Of a DNA stretch of 64,000 nt, positions 56,711 through 64,000 are shown piece by piece. The translations under genes and the position numbers were made by a program. The notes beneath the pieces were generated by a model. That model was not told the DNA's origin. It made no database searches and worked only from the letters and a program-made list of their open reading frames with translations. Position 1 is the stretch's first letter; each line of letters opens with the position of its first letter. This stretch comes from an uncultured Chitinophagaceae bacterium (GTDB taxonomy: Bacteria > Bacteroidota > Bacteroidia > Chitinophagales > Chitinophagaceae), in the NCBI GenBank assembly GCA_936908745.1, contig CAKZFX010000010.1:248001-312000 (forward strand), given 5' to 3'.

Positions 56711-57538
56711 ATGAAGATCATTGCCTATTGCCTGTCGCTAATTGTTGTAATTGCTTCCTGTTCTCCCAATAATGTAAAAAAAGACAACAGCCTTAAGAAA
56801 TACTTTGATGAAAACAAAGTGGACGGCTGTTTTGCGCTGATGGACAATGGCACAGGCCAGTTCACGGTTTATAACTTATCCCGCTACCGCGACAGCAGCT
56901 ATTTACCTGCTTCTACGTTTAAAATTGTCAACTCGCTGATCGGTTTGCAAACCGGCAAAATCGTGAATGACAGCATGGTCATTAAATGGGATGGTGTGGA
57001 GCGCCGGGCCGAATGGAACAAAGACCTGACCATGTATGAAGCTTTCCGTGTGTCGGCTGTTCCTTACTACCAGGAAGTGGCAAGACGTATTGGCAAAGAC
57101 ACGATGCAATACTGGCTGAACCAGTTGAAATATGGTGCCAAATCCGATACCGCAAAAGTGGCGATCACAACAACGATTGATAGTTTTTGGTTAGATAATT
57201 CTATCAAAGTAACGCCTGACCAGCAACTGGGTTTGGTGAAGAAATTGTATTTCGATGAACTGCCCGGTTTTTTCAAAAGCAACCAGGAAGTGGTAAAAAG
57301 AGCGATGTTGTTTGAAAATAATACCAACTATCGTTTGGGCTATAAAACAGGCTGGGGTTTTAAAGAAAACGGCAACAGCATCGGCTGGATCGTTGGCTGG
57401 ATTGAAGAAAATAACCACCCTTACTTTTTTGTGCTGAATATTGAATCGCCGGACAAGGATGTTGATATGGTGACGGTGCGCCTGAAAATGCTGAAAGATA
57501 TCCTGAAACAATTGGGCTTTTTTGAGGGGAAAATGTAA
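56711..57538 (+). CDS. Class D beta-lactamase-like lipoprotein
   Basis: 275 residues from the ATG at 56711. The signal peptide ends in a lipobox (LIVVIASC, Cys at 17), so it is probably a lipoprotein. The OXA-type motifs are visible: STFK (active-site Ser and carbamylated Lys; PASTFKIVNSLIGL, about residue 77), SAV in RVSAVPYYQ (SxV motif), and KTGWG (KTG motif, about 215). The second-site motif Y-G-N is Y-G-A here (LKYGAKSD), an unusual change. FWLDNSIKVTPDQQ follows the class D order. Enzymes of this class hydrolyse penicillins and sometimes carbapenems; a BlaR-type sensor or penicillin-binding relative is possible. The genome context gives no resistance-island sign. Confidence 0.88.
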   Translation: MKIIAYCLSLIVVIASCSPNNVKKDNSLKKYFDENKVDGCFALMDNGTGQFTVYNLSRYRDSSYLPASTFKIVNSLIGLQTGKIVNDSMVIKWDGVERRAEWNKDLTMYEAFRVSAVPYYQEVARRIGKDTMQYWLNQLKYGAKSDTAKVAITTTIDSFWLDNSIKVTPDQQLGLVKKLYFDELPGFFKSNQEVVKRAMLFENNTNYRLGYKTGWGFKENGNSIGWIVGWIEENNHPYFFVLNIESPDKDVDMVTVRLKMLKDILKQLGFFEGKM

Positions 57539-57666
57539 TGAATGTGAGAGTGTGGAAATGTGAAAATGAGGGAGAGTGTGAAAAAGGATAAACGGTCTTA
57601 CTATGGCGTAGTTATTGATAATAAAGGCCGATATTAGTTTCTAAACTATAAATTGTACGCCTCCGC

Positions 57667-58689
57667 TTGTTCTTCCAGTTTCAATATAAAGAGTTTGTAT
57701 GGCTATTTGCAGGGCTGTTACTATTTGTTCTGCTCTTTGCCACGTATTGGCTATGGAAGAAAAAAGTGCGCAGGAAAATGGGCGATCCGGCATTGGTCAA
57801 AGCCCTGACAAAAGGATTTTCGCCCGGTTTATTTTCTACTAAATTTATTTTACTCTCGGTAGGATTTGCCGCAGGCGTGGTGGCAGTGATGAATCCCCGT
57901 CAGCCCGGTGCATCGGACAAGCTGACAAGAAAAGGCATTGATGTAATGATCGCAATGGATGTGAGCAAGAGTATGCTGGCTACCGACTTTGCCCCTAATC
58001 GCCTGGAAAGGGCTAAACAATTCGTGAATAAACTGATGGCTGAAATGCCGGATGACCGGATTGGCCTTGTATTGTTTGCGGGTAAAGCCTATTTGCAAAT
58101 GCCTTTGACATTGGATCATGGCGCCGCCAAGTTATTTGTTTCCTCTGCAAGTCCCGATGCCGTGCCGCAACAAGGAACGGTGATCAGCGAAGCGTTGGAC
58201 ATGAGCGTTGGCGCTTTTAATGCCAAAGAAGGAAGATATAAAGCCATCGTTTTGATCTCTGACGGTGAAGAGCATGATGCAGCGGCGGTGACAAGGGCAG
58301 AAGAGCTGAGTAACCGTGGTGTAATGATCAATACAGTGGGCGTGGGTTCTGTGCAAGGGTCCACCATTATTGACCCTGCCACAGGGATGAATAAAACGGA
58401 TGATGCAGGAAACGTTGTTATATCAAGGCTGAATGAAGATGTGTTGAAGCAGATCGCTGAAAAAACAAATGGTGCGTATGTTCACCTGGAAAGCAGTGAC
58501 GAAGCGGTGGCCAAAGTAAAAGTGCAATTGGGCCAGATAGAAACAAAGGCCATCAGTGATATTTCTCTGATGAATTTCAGAACTTTCTTTATGTGGTTTG
58601 CGGGTTTGATGTTTGTATTGTTATTGGCAGAGAATTTTATCCCTGAAAAATGGTTGCGTAAACCGAAAACAAAAAAAGCTGTGGCATGA
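57667..58689 (+). CDS. batB: BatB-like von Willebrand factor A protein
   Basis: 340 residues; start TTG at 57667 because the frame has no ATG before the first helix and a stop lies just upstream. Two membrane helices at the N-terminus (VWLFAGLLLFVLLFATYWLW and FILLSVGFAAGVVAVM), a VWA domain (about 90-280) with the MIDAS metal motif DVSKSM (DxSxS, about 98), TVISEALDM and ISDGEEHD, and a last helix near the C-terminus (FFMWFAGLMFVLLLAENFI). BatB belongs to the Bacteroides aerotolerance (bat) operon, with roles in envelope or oxidative stress. The usual moxR, DUF58 and batA genes upstream are missing here. It overlaps the next gene in ATGA. Confidence 0.9.
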   Translation: MFFQFQYKEFVWLFAGLLLFVLLFATYWLWKKKVRRKMGDPALVKALTKGFSPGLFSTKFILLSVGFAAGVVAVMNPRQPGASDKLTRKGIDVMIAMDVSKSMLATDFAPNRLERAKQFVNKLMAEMPDDRIGLVLFAGKAYLQMPLTLDHGAAKLFVSSASPDAVPQQGTVISEALDMSVGAFNAKEGRYKAIVLISDGEEHDAAAVTRAEELSNRGVMINTVGVGSVQGSTIIDPATGMNKTDDAGNVVISRLNEDVLKQIAEKTNGAYVHLESSDEAVAKVKVQLGQIETKAISDISLMNFRTFFMWFAGLMFVLLLAENFIPEKWLRKPKTKKAVA

Positions 58690-59297
58690 AAGGATTTGTG
58701 ATCATAGGATGCTTTTTGTCTGCAACAGCAGTGGCACAGGATGCCAATGTTTCCGTGCAAAGAGGAAATGAATTATACCGCCAGGGCCAATACGATGCGG
58801 CAGCGGCAGAATACCAGGCGGCACTAAAGATCAAACAGGATAACACTACAAAATTCAACCTTGCGAGTGCCATGGCCAGGCAGGGAAAAAATGAGGAGGC
58901 GAAAAAGGCTTTCAGAGAAATAAGCGCTTCCGATGCAAAAGCTGACCTGAAAGCCAAAGCCTATTACAACGAAGGCGCCATTTTAAGTAAAGAGAAAAAA
59001 CTGGAAGAAAGCATTGAAGCCTATAAAAATGCGTTGCGCCGCGACCCGAACGATCAGCAGGCAAGGGAAAACCTGCAAAAAGCCTTGCTGGAACTGAAAA
59101 AGAAAAACCCGCCCAAACCTAAAGAGGACGACAAAAAGAAAAAAGAGCAACAGCAAAAGCAGCAACAGCAGCCGAAAATGAGCCAGCAACAGGCAGAACA
59201 GCGATTGAAACTGCTGGAGCAAAAGGAAAAAGAAGTGCAGCAGCGCTTGCAAAAAGAAAAGTCCAAAAGCGGTGGCGGGCAGGGCAAAGATTGGTAA
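58686..59297 (+). CDS. batC: BatC-like TPR protein
   Basis: 203 residues. A signal peptide (residues 1-18, ending AVAQ) is followed by about three tetratricopeptide repeats (NELYRQGQYDAAAAEYQAALKI, FNLASAMARQGKNEEAKKAFREI, NEGAILSKEKKLEESIEAYKNALRRDPNDQQARENLQKAL). A Lys/Gln/Glu-rich coiled segment ends the protein (KKKEQQQKQQQQPKMSQQQ, then EKEVQQRLQKEK). BatC and BatB work together in the bat system. The 4-base overlap with batB shows translational coupling. The usual next gene, batD, is missing; ispG follows. Confidence 0.88.
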   Translation: MKGFVIIGCFLSATAVAQDANVSVQRGNELYRQGQYDAAAAEYQAALKIKQDNTTKFNLASAMARQGKNEEAKKAFREISASDAKADLKAKAYYNEGAILSKEKKLEESIEAYKNALRRDPNDQQARENLQKALLELKKKNPPKPKEDDKKKKEQQQKQQQQPKMSQQQAEQRLKLLEQKEKEVQQRLQKEKSKSGGGQGKDW

Positions 59298-59341
59298 TAC
59301 ATACCCTATAACCTTTCAAATCCTTTCACATACGGAATCTT

Positions 59342-59349
59342 TAAATTTG
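59342..59349 (+). promoter_or_regulatory. -7 box TAAATTTG before ispG
   Basis: An exact TAnnTTTG match 34 bases before the ATG at 59384. A TTTC lies in the -33 region instead of TTTG. Confidence 0.45.
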
Positions 59350-59383
59350 CACAGGGCTTATTACTAAATTGGCCTGTTTCATA

Positions 59384-61384
59384 ATGCAGTTTTACAGCGA
59401 ATCCCTTACACAGTACAAACGTCTTAAGACCAGAGAGGTTTCTATCGGTGATCTGTTGCTTGGCAATGGTCACCCGATCCGTGTGCAAACCATGACTACG
59501 ACCGACACGATGGACACATTGGCCACGGTAGAACAAAGTATTCGTTGCATTGAAGCCGGGGCCGAGCTTGTTCGGATCACGGCACCTTCTAAAAAAGAAG
59601 CGGAGAATTTGCTGGCGATCAAAAATGAGTTGCGCAAAAGAGGTTATAATACACCGTTGGTGGCGGATATTCACTTTACACCGAATGCGGCCGAGATAGC
59701 CGCGAGAATTGTAGAAAAAGTGCGGGTGAACCCGGGCAATTATGTTGACAAGAAAAAGTTTGAACTGATTGAATACAGCGATGCGGATTATGCAGAAGAG
59801 ATTGAGAGAATAAGGGAACGTTTTACACCGCTGGTAAAAATTTGTAAAGAACATGGAACGGCCATGCGTATCGGTACCAATCACGGCTCCTTGAGTGACC
59901 GTATTATGAGCCGCTATGGCGATACGGCGATGGGTATGGTGGAAAGTGCGATGGAGTTTTTGCGTATTGCAAGATCAGAAAGTTATCACAACATTGTATT
60001 GAGCATGAAGAGCAGTAACCCGCAGGTGATGGTGCAGGCCTATCGTTTGCTGGTGAAAAATATGTTTGATGAATTTGGTGAAGCCTATCCTTTGCATTTG
60101 GGCGTAACGGAAGCCGGTGATGGCGAAGATGGACGTATTAAATCAGCTATTGGCATTGGCAGTTTGCTGGAAGATGGCATTGGCGATACGATCCGTGTGT
60201 CGCTGACAGAAGATCCTGAACTGGAAATACCTGTTTGTAAGGATTTGGTTAAACGTTACAGTCAACAGTCAACGGTTCATGGTCAACAGCCGGTACCACA
60301 GATAGAGAAACTGACTTACGACCCGTACAATTATCAAAGAAGAGAGAGTTTTATAGTTGATAATATTGGCGGCAAAAATGTGCCGGTAGTTGTTGCTGAT
60401 CTCAGTAAGATAGAAAAAATTGGCCCTGCACATTTGCAGAGTGCAGGCTACACCTATGATGCAGCAACCGATAAATGGAATATCGGCGATGCGGCAGCTG
60501 ATTATATTTTTACAGGCAACCAATTACTGGATTTTGCCTTGCCCGGAACCCTGAAAGTGATCGTGTTTCCGGCGACATGGCAACTAGCGACTGATAAAGA
60601 AAAGTATTTTCCTATTTTCCAGGACAGTGGTTTTGCACAGGCGGAAGCTAAAAGCGATCGTCTCAATTTTGTAATGATCGATTGCTACAGCGATTCAACG
60701 GCTGTGAATGATTATTCTTTCTTAGACAAGATGGCCAATGATCCGTCGGTGGTTATTTGCCTGAGCAGCACCAATCAAAATGCGATGCAATCGGTGCGGA
60801 GAATGTTTGTTGAATTGCAAACAAGAGGCATTAAAAATCCTGTTATACTTATTACCGACAGTTCTTATCGAACACCGGATGAACACCTGATCCATTTCGC
60901 CACGGAAACAGGCGCTTTGTTACTCGATGGTTTTGGCGACGGACTTTGTTTGGGTTATAACAGCAAAGCATCCATGACCAATATACAGACCAAAGGCAGA
61001 ACGTACCTTGAAGTAAAAGATATTTACCAGTTTACCAATAACACGGCTTTCAGCATCCTGCAAGCGACCAGGACAAGGATTTCAAAAACAGAGTATATTA
61101 GTTGCCCAAGCTGCGGACGGACTTTGTTTGATTTGCAGGAAACAACGGCTAAGATCCGTTCCCGCACCAATCACCTCAAAGGCGTAAAAATCGCCATTAT
61201 GGGTTGTATTGTAAATGGCCCCGGCGAGATGGCGGATGCCGATTTTGGCTATGTGGGCAGCGGTCCGGGTAAGATCACTTTATACAAAGGCAAAGAAGTG
61301 GTAAAGCGGAATGTGAACAGCGAAGTAGCCGTGGACGAGCTGATCAATTTGCTGAAGGAAAATGAGGCTTGGATTGAACCCTAA
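59384..61384 (+). CDS. ispG: IspG, 4-hydroxy-3-methylbut-2-enyl diphosphate synthase, long Bacteroidota form
   Basis: 666 residues from the ATG at 59384. It is the penultimate enzyme of the MEP isoprenoid pathway, reducing MEcPP to HMBPP with a [4Fe-4S] cluster. The TIM-barrel domain comes first (GNGHPIRVQTMTTTDTMDT, VADIHFTPNAAEIAARIVEKVRVNPGNY, GVTEAGDGEDGRIKSAIGIG). A long insert domain (about 290-560) follows, as in the plant and Bacteroidota type. The C-terminal iron-sulphur domain has C-x2-C in CPSCGRTLFDLQ and Cys in MGCIVNGPGE. The linker at about residues 290-305 (QQSTVHGQQPVPQ) is encoded by DNA that looks like an intergenic word repeat. Confidence 0.96.
   Translation: MQFYSESLTQYKRLKTREVSIGDLLLGNGHPIRVQTMTTTDTMDTLATVEQSIRCIEAGAELVRITAPSKKEAENLLAIKNELRKRGYNTPLVADIHFTPNAAEIAARIVEKVRVNPGNYVDKKKFELIEYSDADYAEEIERIRERFTPLVKICKEHGTAMRIGTNHGSLSDRIMSRYGDTAMGMVESAMEFLRIARSESYHNIVLSMKSSNPQVMVQAYRLLVKNMFDEFGEAYPLHLGVTEAGDGEDGRIKSAIGIGSLLEDGIGDTIRVSLTEDPELEIPVCKDLVKRYSQQSTVHGQQPVPQIEKLTYDPYNYQRRESFIVDNIGGKNVPVVVADLSKIEKIGPAHLQSAGYTYDAATDKWNIGDAAADYIFTGNQLLDFALPGTLKVIVFPATWQLATDKEKYFPIFQDSGFAQAEAKSDRLNFVMIDCYSDSTAVNDYSFLDKMANDPSVVICLSSTNQNAMQSVRRMFVELQTRGIKNPVILITDSSYRTPDEHLIHFATETGALLLDGFGDGLCLGYNSKASMTNIQTKGRTYLEVKDIYQFTNNTAFSILQATRTRISKTEYISCPSCGRTLFDLQETTAKIRSRTNHLKGVKIAIMGCIVNGPGEMADADFGYVGSGPGKITLYKGKEVVKRNVNSEVAVDELINLLKENEAWIEP
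60255..60296 (+). repeat. Repeat-like word stretch inside ispG
   Basis: The words CAGTCAACAGTCAACGG and ATGGTCAACAGCCGG form a degenerate GTCAACAG tandem inside the coding frame, at the junction of the two IspG domains. They resemble the AGTCAAGAGTCAA words at about 7358-7378 in a gap. The encoded residues are a polar, Gln/Val-rich linker. Confidence 0.6.
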
Positions 61385-61392
61385 ACGCTGCT

Positions 61393-61965
61393 ATGAGATT
61401 TCTTTTTTCAATAATTACAATAGTATGGCTGTCTGGCTGTGCACCGACAACGGATGATTTGTATAACAAAGCAGGCAAATTAATTGATAAAAAACGATAC
61501 TCCGAAGCCATCAAGGTATATGATCAGATACTTAAAAAAAACCCCGGTTTCGAGGATGCCCAATTGAGTAAAGCATGGTGCTATTTACAGGACAGTAATT
61601 ACGCAAAGGCTGTTCATTTTTTTAATTTACTCCTGGATAGAAAAAATCCAGGTAATTCAGAGTTTGTATTTGAAGTGAATCCAAATGGTCCGCTGGCTAC
61701 CGAGGAAGATAGACGTAAGGTGACAAGAAGTGAGATATATTACCATTTTGCGGTGACAGAATATATGATGGACAGTTTGCGAAGCGCATATAGAAAATTT
61801 CAGTATTGCGTGGATAATAACTATGAGGTCGGTACCAGTTATATATGGCAGGGAATTATTTGGTTGCAGTCTGATGATTCAGTAAAAGCCTGTGAGTTTT
61901 TTCGAAAATCAAAGTTTTCAGGTGATAAGGAAGCTGACTATTATATAAATGAATATTGCCGTTAA
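61393..61965 (+). CDS. TPR lipoprotein
   Basis: 190 residues with a signal peptide and lipobox (IVWLSGC, Cys at 16). About three TPR units follow (DLYNKAGKLIDKKRYSEAIKVYDQILKKNPGFEDAQLSKAWCYLQDSNYAKAVHFFNLLL, then YHFAVTEYMMDSLRSAYRKFQYCVDNNYE, and SYIWQGIIWLQSDDSVKACEFFRKSKF). A charged insert (ATEEDRRKVTRSE) splits them. TPRs mediate protein-protein contacts. Its gene starts 9 bases after ispG and overlaps the start region of the next gene, so the three may be one transcript. No partner is known. Confidence 0.8.
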   Translation: MRFLFSIITIVWLSGCAPTTDDLYNKAGKLIDKKRYSEAIKVYDQILKKNPGFEDAQLSKAWCYLQDSNYAKAVHFFNLLLDRKNPGNSEFVFEVNPNGPLATEEDRRKVTRSEIYYHFAVTEYMMDSLRSAYRKFQYCVDNNYEVGTSYIWQGIIWLQSDDSVKACEFFRKSKFSGDKEADYYINEYCR

Positions 61966-61973
61966 ATAAAGAA

Positions 61974-62669
61974 ATGAAATCAATACACTGGATCATCCTG
62001 TTTTTAATCACTCTGGGTCTTCATATTGCCGGTATGTACTGGCCATTGCATTTACTTGAAATAATCACTAAGCCATTGTTGTTGCTTATTTTACTAAACT
62101 GGTTTATATCAGCAACAAATAAGTGTCATTTTGACACTAAAAAATGGGTGACGCTGGCCCTGTGTTTTTCATGGTTGGGCGATGTATTGCTGATGTTCCA
62201 GTCACGTAGCTCTATGTTCTTCTTACTGGGATTATCTGCTTTTTTGATCGCTCATATTTTCTACATTATTTTCTTTCATAAAATCAAAGTGGCAGAAGGT
62301 GTAAAGAGCAAAGGGTTTTTGTTGTTGCCGGTTGTTGTTTACTATGCCGTGCTGATCGCTGTTTTATACCCTTACCTGGCAGATATGAAAGTGCCTGTGC
62401 CGGTGTATGGTCTTGTTATCAGCTTTATGCTCTTGCTGGCCTTGCATATGTTATTTATCCGCAACAGGAAAGCGGGGCAACTGATGACAGCAGGCGCCAT
62501 CTTGTTTGTGATTTCTGATTCTGCATTGGCGATCAATAAGTTTTACCAGCCTTTTGAAGCATCCGGTTTTGTCATCATGCTGACCTATGGTTTAGCACAG
62601 CTTTTTATTGTCTTCGGTGCTATTCATTATATCGCTAAAAAAGAAACTGCCGGCAACATTCCTTCATAG
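61974..62669 (+). CDS. YhhN-family (lysoplasmalogenase-like) membrane protein
   Basis: 231 residues from the ATG at 61974; the longer TTG start would overlap the TPR gene. About eight membrane helices run through the protein. Conserved YhhN words are present: ITKPLLLLILLNWF, the acidic LCFSWLGDVLLMF (Gly-Asp), LIAHIFYIIFF and the second acidic pair in GAILFVISDSALAINKF. In vertebrates TMEM86B of this family cleaves lysoplasmalogens. The bacterial function is not established. The two Asp residues in membrane helices (GDVLL and SDSAL) are the likely catalytic pair, by family analogy. Confidence 0.88.
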   Translation: MKSIHWIILFLITLGLHIAGMYWPLHLLEIITKPLLLLILLNWFISATNKCHFDTKKWVTLALCFSWLGDVLLMFQSRSSMFFLLGLSAFLIAHIFYIIFFHKIKVAEGVKSKGFLLLPVVVYYAVLIAVLYPYLADMKVPVPVYGLVISFMLLLALHMLFIRNRKAGQLMTAGAILFVISDSALAINKFYQPFEASGFVIMLTYGLAQLFIVFGAIHYIAKKETAGNIPS

Positions 62670-62692
62670 TATCTTCGGGTAAATAATCTTTT

Positions 62693-63640
62693 GTGAACAG
62701 GGTAGATCGTTTACATGCCATATTGGTGCATTTGCAAAGCAAACGAAAAGTGACGGCGCAAGAGCTAGCTGATCGTTTTGAACTCAGCTTGCGCACCGTT
62801 TACCGTGATGTGAAAGCATTGGAAGAAAGCGGCATCCCGATCATTGGAGAATCTGGTATTGGTTATTCGATTATGGAAGGTTACCGCCTGCCGCCGGTGA
62901 TGTTTTCACAGGAGGAAGCATCGGCATTGCTATTAGGCGCAAAGCTGGTACAACAGTTTACAGACGCTACTGTCAAAAAGCATTTTGATGCGGCCATGTT
63001 TAAAATAAAAGCCGTGTTACGGTCAACAGATAAGGATTACGTGGAAGAACTGGATGATAAGATCGAAATACGGATGGGGCCTTTTCCATTGGATGAATCG
63101 TTGCAGTTGAATATGTCGGCCATGCGGCAGGCCATCGGCGCCAGGAAAGTGGTGGGGATTGAATATTTTTCTTCCTATAAAGAAGAAACCACGCAACGTG
63201 ATACCGAACCTATCGGCTTGTTTTATTATAGCCTGACCTGGCATTTTATCGGCTGGTGCCGGTTGCGACAGGATTACCGTGATTTCCGTCTCGACAGGAT
63301 CAAAAAATTGGTGATCCGTGATGAAACCTTTGATGATAAAGCCCATCCTTCGCTGAAAGAGTATATTGAAGAATTAAAGACAGAGCGGGAATTGTTTGAA
63401 GTGATCGTCAGCTTTGATAAAGAGATGGCGAGGTATATGCAGGCACAGAAGTATTATCATGGTTTTGTGTCGCAGGAAGAAAAGGACGGGAAAGTGCATA
63501 TGCGTTTCCTGACCGCACATGCTGAGGCCCTTTGCCATTGGCTGCTGATGTATACCGATTCCGCCACTATTGAATCTCCAGCGATCTTGCGGGAAACTAT
63601 GCAACGGCTGGTAGGCGAACTGAACAGCCATTACAAATAA
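62693..63640 (+). CDS. YafY-like transcriptional regulator (HTH_11 plus WYL)
   Basis: 315 residues; start GTG at 62693, since the reading frame begins with NRVDRLHAILVHLQSKRKVTAQELADRFELSLRTVYRDVKALEESGIPI, the classic winged-helix start. The WYL domain (about 140-230) has the words RKVVGIEYFSSYKEETTQRDTEPIGLFYYSLTWHFIGWCRLRQDYRDFRLDRIKKL, in which the W-Y/H-L set is partly W-H-F, and a WCX C-terminal segment follows. WYL domains bind ligands or nucleic acids and control stress, DNA damage and CRISPR regulators. A perfect inverted repeat (63659-63680) right after the gene and upstream of the next one is a candidate site for this regulator. Confidence 0.9.
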   Translation: MNRVDRLHAILVHLQSKRKVTAQELADRFELSLRTVYRDVKALEESGIPIIGESGIGYSIMEGYRLPPVMFSQEEASALLLGAKLVQQFTDATVKKHFDAAMFKIKAVLRSTDKDYVEELDDKIEIRMGPFPLDESLQLNMSAMRQAIGARKVVGIEYFSSYKEETTQRDTEPIGLFYYSLTWHFIGWCRLRQDYRDFRLDRIKKLVIRDETFDDKAHPSLKEYIEELKTERELFEVIVSFDKEMARYMQAQKYYHGFVSQEEKDGKVHMRFLTAHAEALCHWLLMYTDSATIESPAILRETMQRLVGELNSHYK

Positions 63641-63658
63641 TTGTTGCCGCCAAAAAGA

Positions 63659-63680
63659 TGCTGACACAGGGCTGTCAGCA
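63659..63680. promoter_or_regulatory. Perfect inverted repeat, candidate operator between WYL regulator and GyrI-like gene
   Basis: TGCTGACA and TGTCAGCA are exact 8-bp arms separated by 6 bases (CAGGGC). It begins 18 bases after the regulator's stop codon and ends 34 bases before the start of the next gene. A T-run (TGTTTTTTTGA) comes about 8 bases after the repeat, so a terminator is the alternative. A symmetric 22-bp site with 8-bp arms is typical of a dimer-binding operator. Confidence 0.6.
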
Positions 63681-63714
63681 GCCGGTTGTTTTTTTGAGGT
63701 CTAAATCAGAAACC

Positions 63715-64000
63715 ATGACACAGAAAACAACCCCGGCCACTCCTGTTCTCTTTTTTACCACCCGCACTACACTGAAAGAGTTGCCCAATTATGTGGTGAA
63801 AGTTGCCAAAGAATTGTATGCAGAAGCCGTAGCAAATGATCTGCTGCCCACCGGCCCTTTACATTGGGTGTATATCGGTGCGGATGGAAAACCGGGCACT
63901 GTTTTCACGTTGGAAATCGCATTGCCCGTTTCCGGGCCGTTGAAAAAGGAATCACTTTTCCTTGAAAAAGAATTGCCGTCTTTTACGTCGCTGTCTGCTA
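63715..64000 (+). CDS. GyrI-like/effector-binding domain protein, 5' part
   Basis: The window ends inside this gene; 95 codons are visible from the ATG at 63715. The words NYVVKVAKELYAEAVANDLLPTGPLHWVYIGADGKPGTVFTLEIALPV match the SOUL/AraC-effector-binding (GyrI-like) fold, with a strand-helix-strand pattern and the Gly-Pro-Leu-His-Trp region. Proteins of this fold bind small hydrophobic ligands or modulate gyrase. The call is tentative because the C-terminal half is missing. The gene lies directly downstream of the inverted repeat after the WYL regulator and may be its target. Confidence 0.65.
   Translation, partial: MTQKTTPATPVLFFTTRTTLKELPNYVVKVAKELYAEAVANDLLPTGPLHWVYIGADGKPGTVFTLEIALPVSGPLKKESLFLEKELPSFTSLSA

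Noticed and set aside
39901..59349. Treating every TAnnTTTG match as a proven promoter
   Set aside because: In most cases no -33 TTTG is present at the expected distance, so only the better-placed boxes are listed, with moderate confidence.

Overview
The window reads as chromosomal DNA of a Bacteroidota bacterium, most likely a Chitinophagaceae-like member of the Chitinophagales. This is inferred from gene content: GldA, a DUF4270/Kelch/DUF4907 locus, BatB/BatC, the long two-domain IspG, an HD-PycTM fusion, many outer-membrane barrels with signal peptides ending near AQ, and upstream boxes matching the Bacteroidota -7 consensus TAnnTTTG. No rRNA, tRNA, CRISPR array, transposase or phage gene is visible. 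Genes are densely packed on both strands, and nearly all look like chromosomal core or lineage genes. The most accessory-looking segment is a small AT-rich toxin-antitoxin island at 54.8-55.7 kb.

Layout. 0-10 kb: tail of an RND efflux permease, a 0.9 kb gene-free stretch with repeats and a possible small RNA, a barrel protein, an M16 peptidase, a polysaccharide deacetylase, a fused gamma/alpha 2-oxoacid:ferredoxin oxidoreductase subunit, and an exported Rid protein. 10-15 kb: a lipoprotein, an HD-PycTM (DUF5706) protein, an SdiA-regulated-like propeller lipoprotein, a PAP2 phosphatase and a membrane class III nucleotide cyclase; the cyclase and PycTM protein recall the two halves of a Pycsar system. 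15-21.5 kb: two divergent barrel proteins that share a CotH/HipA-like kinase-like middle domain, one also carrying a calcineurin-like phosphoesterase. 21.6-28.6 kb: a Kelch lipoprotein, DUF4907 protein, LytS-type kinase and LytTR regulator, divergent from DUF4270, FadL-like and barrel proteins. This may be one regulated surface system.

28.6-39 kb: GAF protein, barrel protein, endonuclease III, small ORF, FtsB/DivIC-like protein, enolase, a second M16 peptidase and a GldA-like ATPase. 39-47 kb: carbon handling, with two beta-carbonic anhydrases and a SulP transporter (likely bicarbonate/CO2 metabolism), then an MHS-family transporter divergent from acetyl-CoA synthetase. 47-53 kb: C1 peptidase, alpha/beta hydrolase, L,D-transpeptidase, and an ECF sigma / anti-sigma / barrel operon. 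53.5-64 kb: threonine catabolism (Kbl), HigBA with a perfect 31-bp palindromic operator candidate, a 42-aa lipoprotein, a class D beta-lactamase homologue, BatB-BatC, IspG, a TPR lipoprotein, a lysoplasmalogenase-like membrane protein, a WYL regulator with a perfect inverted repeat behind it, and the start of a GyrI-like gene.

The non-coding DNA is unusual. Most gaps over 200 bp are built from short degenerate word families (CACAGAG/CACAAAG, CTGCGGGAGA/CGCAGAT, GACTC/CCATTTTCC, CATAG/CTATG). A nearly invariant 20-bp palindromic word, CCTGCCTGTCGGCAGACAGG, sits inside these words as though inserted at a preferred site. One such family also seems to have entered the coding sequence of ispG.
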